Below, piece after piece: positions 38,721 through 44,665 of a stretch of 64,000 nt of DNA; the stretch's first letter is position 1; each line of letters begins with the position of its first letter. Under the pieces are notes generated by a model. The model did not search any database, was not told the DNA's origin, and saw only the letters and a list, made by a program, of their open reading frames with translations. The position numbers and the translations under genes were made by a program. Source of the stretch: Rhodoferax bucti (GTDB taxonomy: Bacteria > Pseudomonadota > Gammaproteobacteria > Burkholderiales > Burkholderiaceae_C); contig NZ_VAHD01000002.1 of the NCBI RefSeq assembly GCF_005876985.1, positions 124,001-188,000 on the forward strand. Direction: 5' to 3'.

Positions 38721-38735
38721 CCCCCGCTACCCCGG

Positions 38736-38741
38736 TACAAT
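38736..38741 (+). promoter_or_regulatory. Likely -10 box of the host tRNA(CAT) gene
   Basis: TACAAT sits 13 nt before the first base of the host tRNA 5' half, a reasonable position for a tRNA promoter. No strong -35 was found, and any such element would lie in the 3' end of hrcA. Confidence 0.35.
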
Positions 38742-38754
38742 CATCGGTTCGGTT

Positions 38755-38795
38755 GGGCCGTTAGCTCAGTTGGTTAGAGCAGAGGACTCATAATC
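38755..38795 (+). pseudogene. 5' half of host tRNA(CAT), cut by island insertion
   Basis: Contains the 5' acceptor strand GGGCCGT, the D-arm (GCTC/GAGC), the 5' anticodon strand GAGGA, the full loop CTCATAA and then only TC before island sequence begins. Joined in thought to 57662-57697 it gives a complete 77-nt tRNA with matched acceptor, anticodon and T stems. Its first 37 nt are identical to the first exon of the island tRNA at 39017. Confidence 0.92.
38787..38795 (+). repeat. Left attachment core (attL)
   Basis: CTCATAATC, the only sequence shared exactly by both junctions (other copy 57653-57661). On the left it is preceded by host GAGGA and followed by island AAGAGG. It covers the anticodon loop. 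Confidence 0.88.
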
Positions 38796-38838
38796 AAGAG
38801 GCCAAAGCGATTAACCGGCGGTTTCTTTCGGATTGGTT

Positions 38839-38866
38839 GCTTGATTCCAACGCTTTGAAATCAAGC
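38839..38866. promoter_or_regulatory. Inverted repeat near the left island end
   Basis: GCTTGATT (38839-38846) and AATCAAGC (38859-38866), a perfect 8-bp inverted repeat, 44 bp inside attL. Could bind the integrase, a directionality factor or a host factor. Confidence 0.4.
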
Positions 38867-38894
38867 ACTTACAGCGTTCTGGCGATTTCGCCGG

Positions 38895-38943
38895 ATTGCT
38901 ACCGAGGAAGTCGGCTGAGGGTCGCTTGCTACATTCTTGCTAC
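38895..38943 (+). repeat. Left arm-type integrase sites
   Basis: Three direct copies of TTGCTAC (38896-38902, 38926-38932, 38937-38943). The last two are CTTGCTAC elements spaced exactly 11 bp apart, one helical turn. The same word recurs at the right end beside the integrase gene. Confidence 0.7.
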
Positions 38944-39016
38944 TGAAGGAGAAATGGCGGTTTTCGGCGCCCCTCGGGGTGTTGAAAGCGCAGTGAGTTG
39001 AAGTTGTTTTATGAAT

Positions 39017-39357
39017 GGGCCGTTAGCTCAGTTGGTTAGAGCAGAGGACTCATCGAAATGGTGACCTTGCCGTGAAAGCGGCAATGGAAAAACCGGGTGA
39101 ACTCAGGGAAACCGTCAGCCAGTCAATGGCCCGGCAATCCTGAGCCAAGCTCGCCGAAGGCAGGTCAAAGGACCGGTAGGCGAGAAGGTGCAGAGACTAG
39201 GGTGTGAGGAGCCAATCCGATAAGCACCCCAAGAGCGCCCGGCACCCTAACGCGCGAAGCAATTCGCGGCGAGGGTGGTGAGATAGTCCAGGGAATGAGG
39301 AAACTCATGCAAACCTGAATCCTTTGGTCGTTGGTTCAAGTCCAACACGGCCTACCA
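39017..39357 (+). tRNA. tRNA with anticodon CAT, interrupted by a group I intron
   Basis: Exon 1 is 39017-39053 and exon 2 is 39318-39357. Spliced, they give a 77-nt cloverleaf: acceptor GGGCCGT/ACGGCCT, D-arm GCTC/GAGC, anticodon stem GAGGA/TCCTT with loop CTCATAA, T-arm GTTGG-TTCAAGT-CCAAC, discriminator A and encoded CCA. Two identities are possible for anticodon CAT: Ile2 (lysidine-modified, reads AUA) or elongator Met. I favour Ile2, because exon 2 (TTGGTC...GGTTCAAGTCC) resembles bacterial tRNA-Ile2 and because a known intron of this class sits in the Azoarcus tRNA-Ile(CAT). The gene lies 221 bp inside the island and precedes an island ORF by 20 bp. Confidence 0.92.
39054..39317 (+). 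ncRNA. Group I self-splicing intron (IC3-like) in the tRNA anticodon loop
   Basis: 264 nt, no ORF. P1: exon TCAT (39050-39053) pairs with GTGA (39061-39064), leaving the conserved U.G pair at the 5' splice site, extended by C39054-G39060. P2: TTGCCG/CGGCAA (39067-39072/39079-39084). P4: CTCAGG (39102-39107)/CCTGAG (39139-39144), the latter within the classical CAATCCTGAGCC element. P7: GACTA (39195-39199, in GTGCAGAGACTAG)/TAGTC (39284-39288). P9: ATGAG-GAAA-CTCAT (39295-39308). Terminal omega-G is 39317. Insertion is between anticodon position 36 and position 37, as in the Azoarcus tRNA-Ile intron. Confidence 0.96.
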
Positions 39358-39377
39358 TTCATAAGACAACTGAGCCC

Positions 39378-40553
39378 ATGCCCCGCACTCCTTCAAGCCC
39401 CGCAGACCGCCCCATGTGGCTGCGCTTTGAGGCGGGTAACGAAGAGTCGCACGAGCTGTTTGCGCCGGGCGCAAACTGGCGCAAGCAAGACCAGTATCCG
39501 GCGCTCAAGCCGCTGGACAGCTACACGCGCAACGACTACCTGCGACTGGCCTGGGAACTGCTGCGGCGCATGCCGCGCTACCGCAGGCAACATCGCAAGC
39601 TCGATCAGCTGGGCATCAAGTCGCCCAGCTTTTTTAAGTCGAGTCCCAAGCATTTCTACACCAGCGACAGCCCCCCGGCTTTTCCGGGCTGGGCTACATG
39701 CCCCTTGCGTGGTCACCAGTGCGAACCGCCCATTGCAGGTCAGGACGAGACCTTCGGCTCCTATATCGCGGCGCAGGAGAAAGCGGGGCAACCATGGTTC
39801 GTGATGAACCGATACCGCTGGGTCATGGACCTGTGGGGGATCACCTACGTGCCGAACCCTGCCACGCATTTCGACCACTTGCGCAAGAGCGGCCTGTTCG
39901 GTGCGCCGGCTGCGGCTGTCTCGGTTATCTCCAACGAGGCACCGGCAGACCGCCCACAAAACATCAGCACCTACCTTCGCGCCAACGAGGTGCTGGTTCG
40001 CCTCCGGCTCGATGCATCGTTCGATCAGCAGGTCGAGTCAATTCGGCACGAGTTCGAGCGGGCACAGACCATTGCAAGAAAGCGCCCACAGCGTGCGCTT
40101 GATCCATTGCCGGCCCCCGGCCGAAAGTTGATGGGCAAGGCGGTTCTTCGGGATGAAGACTTCGCGGGCGAATTCTCCCCGCGGGCGGCAGCGAAAGTCG
40201 GCCGGGTCTTGCTCAAGCATGTTGAACTGCACCCGTTTTGGCTCAGAACCTGGGACGCACTCGCTGAAGCACGAATAGCTCAAGGCACTCTGAATCCGAG
40301 ACTGGACCGCGACCTGATCGTCAGGCAATTCCACGCTGACTACGGACATCTTGACCATCCGACCGGTGGCGCGGTGGGGAAGGCGGCCCAACGGCGCCGC
40401 AAGAACACAGGCTTGATCGACCTGATCGGAGCCGCCATTGGCTCTTCCGCCATGGTGCCGAATTGGCGGGCGCGTAGCGAGAAGTACATTGAAGAAAGCG
40501 ACGAAGCCTTCCGGCAGATCGTCGCCATGGCTTTCGCGATGAAGGCTGATTGA
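39378..40553 (+). CDS. Island protein of unknown function
   Basis: 391 residues from the ATG at 39378, 20 nt after the tRNA CCA end. The N-terminal part contains YLRLAWELLRRMPRYRRQHRKL, which resembles the short N-terminal motif (W-E-hydrophobic-L-R-R...Y-R) seen in regulator-like proteins of integrative elements. The middle has WFVMNRYRWVMDLWGI and the C-terminus a basic KAAQRRRKNTG segment before a helical end. No catalytic motif seen. Its direct position after the intron-bearing tRNA suggests shared transcription. Function not assigned. Confidence 0.65.
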   Translation: MPRTPSSPADRPMWLRFEAGNEESHELFAPGANWRKQDQYPALKPLDSYTRNDYLRLAWELLRRMPRYRRQHRKLDQLGIKSPSFFKSSPKHFYTSDSPPAFPGWATCPLRGHQCEPPIAGQDETFGSYIAAQEKAGQPWFVMNRYRWVMDLWGITYVPNPATHFDHLRKSGLFGAPAAAVSVISNEAPADRPQNISTYLRANEVLVRLRLDASFDQQVESIRHEFERAQTIARKRPQRALDPLPAPGRKLMGKAVLRDEDFAGEFSPRAAAKVGRVLLKHVELHPFWLRTWDALAEARIAQGTLNPRLDRDLIVRQFHADYGHLDHPTGGAVGKAAQRRRKNTGLIDLIGAAIGSSAMVPNWRARSEKYIEESDEAFRQIVAMAFAMKAD

Positions 40554-40604
40554 CTGGACTTCCGGGCGGTGATGCGCCACGCGATAGACGCATCACCAGC
40601 CTGG

Positions 40605-41642
40605 TCAGCATTCAACGGCTTCTGCGTCGTCATCGTCGCCCCACAGTTCGGGCGGCGGCTCCACCGCATTGGACAGCGTGAAGATGTCACCCAACGGCGT
40701 CTCCTCGCCGCTCACTGGCGGGGGTGTTGTGATGTCGAAGCCGATGGACTCGAAATAGGCCACCTGACGCTTGTAGGCCTTGGGCTCCAGCAGAACCTGC
40801 AAATCGTCGCCGTGTTCCCAGCAGCGGTAGGTTGTGCGGTACATGTGCTTCACGTCGCGGAGGTCCAGCGCGCTTAAACCCGCACGCACTGTCCCGCTGA
40901 GATGCAACCTGTCGAAGGCGCTGACCAGTTCGGCCTTCAGCTTGGCGAAGGTCCAATCGCGGGGCTTGGTCATCTCCAAGATTTTCATCTTTGGATAGCG
41001 GAGCACGATCTCGGACCGAATCACCGTTTTGGCGAACTCCATGATGGCGTCCCGATTCGGCAAGTTAGACGGCAGGCCTCGCGTGTCGTACAACTGCTTG
41101 GCCTTGTCATAGAACTTGTGCGAGGAACTCTGCGAGTGCTGGCTCCGGTAGACCGTTTCGCCGTAGCCATAGGTGGACGTGTCGATTCCCGCGTCAACCA
41201 TCTTGTGTGCCAGTTCGACCAGCACGCGGCTGATCGGCGTATCTGGCGGCAGGGCCAGATTCACCCCAACGTCCAGTCGCTTCAGTGTCATGCCTTCGTC
41301 TGCTTCAATTCGGCGCTTTTCCTGTTCGGAGAATTCGTAGCACCACTTGCAGTGCGTAGCCTTGAACGCACTCAGCACCTGTTCCGGCACGTTGCACGAG
41401 CCGAAGACGTTATGGCCTTGTTTGTAGTTGTTGACGCTGCCCTCCACAATCAAGATATTCTTCGAGGGCAGATGAAGGGCGTGCAGATCTTTATCGGCAA
41501 AGTCGCCCGGAACCGACATGCGCCTGGCGCGGGGCGGTCCCGAACGTGCATTGCTGGGTTGCGACGCCTCGCTGTCCATAGACTCCGTCAGGTTGAATTG
41601 CGTGGCAGTGGTATCCACAAAAATCATTTTTTCAGTCAACAT
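40605..41642 (-). CDS. Replication initiation protein, filamentous phage gene II/X family
   Basis: 345 residues from the ATG at 41642, which follows GAAGGAAGTGAG; a start at 41675 is possible. The segment SVNNYKQGHNVFGSCN and the later KFYDKAKQL, EIVLRYPKMKILEM and DWTFAKLKAELVSAFDRL resemble the CRI/gene II-X rolling-circle initiator family of filamentous phages and related plasmids. It would nick a double-strand origin for rolling-circle replication of an excised form. The C-terminus is acidic (DDDDAEAVEC). Divergent neighbour region 41643-41817 is AT-rich with a long inverted repeat and may hold promoter or origin. Confidence 0.75.
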   Translation of the reverse strand: MLTEKMIFVDTTATQFNLTESMDSEASQPSNARSGPPRARRMSVPGDFADKDLHALHLPSKNILIVEGSVNNYKQGHNVFGSCNVPEQVLSAFKATHCKWCYEFSEQEKRRIEADEGMTLKRLDVGVNLALPPDTPISRVLVELAHKMVDAGIDTSTYGYGETVYRSQHSQSSSHKFYDKAKQLYDTRGLPSNLPNRDAIMEFAKTVIRSEIVLRYPKMKILEMTKPRDWTFAKLKAELVSAFDRLHLSGTVRAGLSALDLRDVKHMYRTTYRCWEHGDDLQVLLEPKAYKRQVAYFESIGFDITTPPPVSGEETPLGDIFTLSNAVEPPPELWGDDDDAEAVEC

Positions 41643-41672
41643 CTCAATCTCACTTCCTTCATGCCATAGACC

Positions 41673-41747
41673 CATATTGGTAGTGGTAGGTCTATAAGCT
41701 GGTATGTCTCATCAAGTCATACATGGCATATCTGCATAACCAATATG
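41673..41747. promoter_or_regulatory. Long-spaced inverted repeat upstream of rep; possible origin or operator
   Basis: CATATTGGT (41673-41681) and ACCAATATG (41739-41747) are perfect 9-bp inverted repeats, with AGACC/GGTCT pairs and several CATA/TATG words between them. The segment is AT-rich compared with its surroundings and lies between the rep start and the small HTH gene. A role as rep promoter, operator or nicking origin is inference. Confidence 0.45.
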
Positions 41748-41817
41748 AACAGCTATTCATGTATTACACGGTGTGGTCGCGCCAGGACCCGGCGCAAAAT
41801 GGTCAAGGTCTACGGCG

Positions 41818-42039
41818 TCATTTGCTGACCTCCGGCGCTTGAATGCGGGTCACGCCTGATTCGATGAAGGCATCCAGGTCCTTGCGGCGGTATCGCACCG
41901 TGCGCCCGTACTTCACGTAGGTCAGCGGGTACCGTTTGGTGCATCGCCAGACCGCCAGCGTTTTGGGGTTCTTCAGCCCCAAGTAGGCTGCCGCCTGGGC
42001 CTCGGTCAGCAACTCGTTGTTGATCTCAATCTGCTTCAT
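41818..42039 (-). CDS. AlpA/excisionase-like helix-turn-helix protein
   Basis: 73-residue DNA-binding protein of the HTH_17/MerR-like excisionase family: LLTEAQAAAYLGLKNPKTLAVWR and then YVKYGRTVRYRRKDLDAFIE, the wing and recognition pattern of the family. GGAG precedes the ATG. In mobile elements such proteins act as excisionases or activate rep and integrase genes. It lies just upstream of rep on the same strand. Confidence 0.88.
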   Translation of the reverse strand: MKQIEINNELLTEAQAAAYLGLKNPKTLAVWRCTKRYPLTYVKYGRTVRYRRKDLDAFIESGVTRIQAPEVSK

Positions 42040-42389
42040 TCATCGCTCCGTCGTTTCGATGGGTCCAATGTAGGTTTCGGTTAACGAAAAGCGCGCAGTT
42101 TGTTGATCTGCAAATCGCACGTTTTGTGGGCGAGAGACCTTGCAAAGGACCACGATGACCGGCATCCAGAACTAGCGTCTGGCGAAGTCACACGGCGCTT
42201 GCCACTCCTGATCGCAGGCGGCTAAAACGGTAAAGCGCGAGCCGAAACGGCCACCGACCAGACTGGCCGCTGCGCTCGCGACTCGCTGCGGCATTGCCGC
42301 AAATCCCCCACCGCACACATGACAGCCCGTGCCCTTGGCAGCACTGGCGCGCCGCTGCATGCCGTGCTCAACCTCGAAAGGAACGAGAG
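42040..42389. other. Gene-free interval between divergent HTH and C39 genes
   Basis: 350 bp with no convincing protein gene. It must contain the promoters for both directions. Visible are a CCAGA/TCTGG inverted repeat (42166-42170, 42178-42182) and, at its right edge, a good ribosome binding site (AAAGGAACGAGAG) before a 12-codon ORF at 42390-42428 that overlaps the start of the C39-like gene. Confidence 0.5.
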
Positions 42390-42418
42390 ATGAACCGAAT
42401 CGGCAAAGGAGAGACGAA

Positions 42419-43135
42419 ATGGCCGTGAAGCTGGTTACCCAAGAGACGCTGACGGACTGCGGCTTGGCCTGCGTCGCCATGGTCAGTGGCCAGTCCCTGG
42501 CAACGGTGCGCAAGGTTGCGATCAAGGAGTTGGGCTATCCGAAAGATGGCCCGTACACGACCACCCACGAAAACCTCTTCAAGCTGTTGGCCCATTTCGG
42601 CATCGGCCATGGCAAGAAGGCACCGTTCAAGAGCCTGGCTGCCATGCCTTCGCTGGCGATCATGGAGACGCGCAAGATGCCGAGCACGGGCAATTCGCAC
42701 TTGGTCGTGTTCGAGCGGTTGCCAGACGGCGACGAGCGCGTGCTCGACCCTGGCTTCTGGCTCAAGCAGCAGGAGCGGCGGGACTGGAATCGCATCAAGC
42801 TGGACACATTCGTGCCGGTGCTTCTCGTTGAGCAAGCGGGCTCGCCCAAGAAGAGCACCAAGAAGGCTGCGGCGGAAGTGGTCGAGTTGGCTAGCCCAGA
42901 AGCCAATATGGCTGGTGAGGCAACGGCCAAGACTCCCAAAACGGCAGTGGTCAAGGCGTCGGCCGGGAAGCCCAAACCGGCCGCAAAGAAGAAGGCACCG
43001 GTGACGCCGATAGGGTCGGCTGAAGGCGGCGATGTGTCGCCAGCTTCGGGGCCGACGTCAACCGACGCTTTGGGCGGCGACACCTCTGAAGTGCCAGCTA
43101 CCGAGATCGGCGCAGGCAACGAGTCGTCGGAGTGA
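42419..43135 (+). CDS. C39-like cysteine peptidase domain protein
   Basis: 238 residues. The N-terminal 115 form a C39-type papain-like domain: Gln8 and Cys14 in TQETLTDCGLACVAM, His94 in GNSHLVVFE and Asp110 in RVLDPGFW match the catalytic set. Unlike bacteriocin exporters there is no membrane or ABC domain. The remainder (about 120-238) is a Lys/Ala/Pro/Thr-rich linker of low complexity ending in an acidic tail. The ATG at 42419 follows AAAGGAGAGACGAA. The stop overlaps the GTG start of the next gene. Substrate unknown. Confidence 0.75.
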   Translation: MAVKLVTQETLTDCGLACVAMVSGQSLATVRKVAIKELGYPKDGPYTTTHENLFKLLAHFGIGHGKKAPFKSLAAMPSLAIMETRKMPSTGNSHLVVFERLPDGDERVLDPGFWLKQQERRDWNRIKLDTFVPVLLVEQAGSPKKSTKKAAAEVVELASPEANMAGEATAKTPKTAVVKASAGKPKPAAKKKAPVTPIGSAEGGDVSPASGPTSTDALGGDTSEVPATEIGAGNESSE

Positions 43136-43959
43136 CCCCCATGCTGCTGGAACAGTTGCTGATTCAGCCCATCAGGCGAATCGACCTGATCCAGCCATGG
43201 CGTGCGGCTGGCAAGAAGGTTGGCGTCGTGGCTGACAGTTTGCTGGCTGGTGCGATGGCGATCCACTTCGCGGACTCCGCACTGATTTTCAGATCACCCT
43301 TGAGGTTTGCCCGCTGCCAAACTGGCACGGTCATTGGGGTTCGGTCCAGCGGCGCGCCACTGACGTTGGGCTATCGGTTCGACGTCGTGCCGTCCGAGGA
43401 TGTCGACGGGCTCTTCGCCGCATGCGAGCCACGGCTTTCACTGACTCCCGACCAGTGGTCAGGCCTCAGGCGTGTTGGAAAGGCAGAGTCCGTGTTCTTG
43501 CGGGCTGACCTGAGTTGCCTCGGCAGCGACTACCTACTGCGTCTTCGGTTGCTGGATCGGGGTTGGTGCAGCGTCAGCTACCGGCCAGATCTTGACGGAG
43601 TCATTGAGTTGTCGCCGGAGAGCGCGCGAGCGGAGGTTCCGCTCGTTGTCGTGAACTCTCCGGCTGACGAATTAGGCTGGCTACATCCCGCCAGTGAGTA
43701 CCCCTTTGTTCTGGATGGGCTGTACTGGCGGACGGCGCACCCGCGAGATTGGCCGTGGTCTTTGGCGAAGGGGTTGCAAAGTCAACCAGCTGGGGATCAA
43801 TACCGAGAGACGATGCAGCGTGCACTGTCGGCTCGGTTTACTCAGCACGACCGTCTGCGAGACAGGCTTTCAGTCTTGCGCTGTGCCGTCCAAGTGAAAG
43901 GTGTACCGGACGGTCTCCTTGAAGAGATCTCAACCCGCGTGCAACCGCGCCTCGCTTAG
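43132..43959 (+). CDS. Unknown protein coupled to the C39-like gene
   Basis: 275 residues beginning at a GTG that overlaps the previous stop (GTGA); the ATG three codons later (43141) is an alternative. The sequence is globular with no signal peptide or membrane segment and mixed alpha/beta character (LLEQLLIQPIRRIDLIQPWR, then DYLLRLRLLDRGWCSVSYRPDLDGVIEL). Not recognised. The tight coupling suggests a substrate or regulator of the peptidase. Confidence 0.65.
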   Translation: MTPMLLEQLLIQPIRRIDLIQPWRAAGKKVGVVADSLLAGAMAIHFADSALIFRSPLRFARCQTGTVIGVRSSGAPLTLGYRFDVVPSEDVDGLFAACEPRLSLTPDQWSGLRRVGKAESVFLRADLSCLGSDYLLRLRLLDRGWCSVSYRPDLDGVIELSPESARAEVPLVVVNSPADELGWLHPASEYPFVLDGLYWRTAHPRDWPWSLAKGLQSQPAGDQYRETMQRALSARFTQHDRLRDRLSVLRCAVQVKGVPDGLLEEISTRVQPRLA

Positions 43960-44037
43960 CAGGCTACGGCTCAGTTCAACAGAGCCGGAATCTTCTGGCT
44001 AGCAAATGTTCGGTGCCATTTTTCGACTATCCTTGCC

Positions 44038-44053
44038 AAATCTAGACAGATTT
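44038..44053. promoter_or_regulatory. Operator-like palindrome before the chaperone operon
   Basis: AAATCT-AGAC-AGATTT, a perfect 6-bp inverted repeat that ends 9 bp before the ATG of the HTH gene. The position suits autoregulation by that HTH protein. Proposed from symmetry and position only. Confidence 0.45.
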
Positions 44054-44062
44054 ACCAAGGCT

Positions 44063-44263
44063 ATGTCCAGCACAGCCGACAACGCAGAGATCATGACTAT
44101 CCGCGAGGTAGCTGAATACCTCAAGGTCAATGAACGGACGATCTACCGGTTGTTGTCGGCCAAGAAGATGCCAGCGTTCAAGGTTGGCGGATCTTGGCGC
44201 TTCAGGCGCTCGGATATCGATGGTTGGATAGCCAGTCAATCTGAAGGCGGGGCCGGAGAGTGA
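44063..44263 (+). CDS. Small excisionase-family HTH regulator, first gene of the chaperone operon
   Basis: 66 residues: MTIREVAEYLKVNERTIYRLLSAKKMPAFKVGGSWRFRRSDIDGWI is a typical MerR-like/HTH_17 domain with a wing. The start at 44063 is preferred; the in-frame ATG at 44006 lies upstream of the palindrome. It precedes the GrpE-like gene by 27 bp and probably regulates the operon. Confidence 0.85.
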   Translation: MSSTADNAEIMTIREVAEYLKVNERTIYRLLSAKKMPAFKVGGSWRFRRSDIDGWIASQSEGGAGE

Positions 44264-44290
44264 TAACAACTGCATCAACCGGGGATCGAA

Positions 44291-44665
44291 ATGACGACTG
44301 AACAAACTGACAGAGGCGAGCAGATCGAACGCTCACTCATGGACATGGCAGTGGAGAGCTGGCGCTTCACGCGTCTCTTTGCCCGCCTCGTCAGCAAGCT
44401 CGACGCTGGAGAAAGCTCCCGGTATGTGAACCAGATGCGCTACTTCCAGAAGAAGGTCGAGGAGAGTCTCGACGCTGCGGGTCTGAAGATCGTCAACGTC
44501 GAGGGACACCCATTCGACCCCGGAATGGCAGCCTCCGCAATCAATATCGGTGACTTCGGTCCGGACGACGTCCTGATCGTTGAGCAGATGGTCGAGCCGA
44601 TCCTCATGGGGCCTGAAGGCCTGCGTCGGCAAGGAACTGTGACGCTCAAGAAGGTGCAAGCATGA
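44291..44665 (+). CDS. GrpE-like nucleotide exchange factor
   Basis: 124 residues. The C-terminal 60 match the GrpE beta domain pattern: VNVEGHPFDPGMAASAINIG, then DVLIVEQMVEPILMGPEGLRRQGTVTLKKV (V-x-G-x-P-F-D-P ... A ... G/P-D-V ... L-R ... V-x-V-x-K). The N-terminal half is helical but much shorter than the GrpE coiled coil. It overlaps the Hsp70 gene by 4 bp (ATGA), which strongly supports a dedicated exchange factor. Assignment is by pattern, not alignment. Confidence 0.75.
   Translation: MTTEQTDRGEQIERSLMDMAVESWRFTRLFARLVSKLDAGESSRYVNQMRYFQKKVEESLDAAGLKIVNVEGHPFDPGMAASAINIGDFGPDDVLIVEQMVEPILMGPEGLRRQGTVTLKKVQA

Noticed and set aside
39054-39317. Homing endonuclease gene in the group I intron
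   Set aside because: The 264 nt are fully used by ribozyme elements P1-P9 and contain no ORF of useful length.
42172-42525. A 117-residue minus-strand open frame before the C39-like gene
   Set aside because: Overlaps the C39 start region in antisense, has no RBS and no motif.
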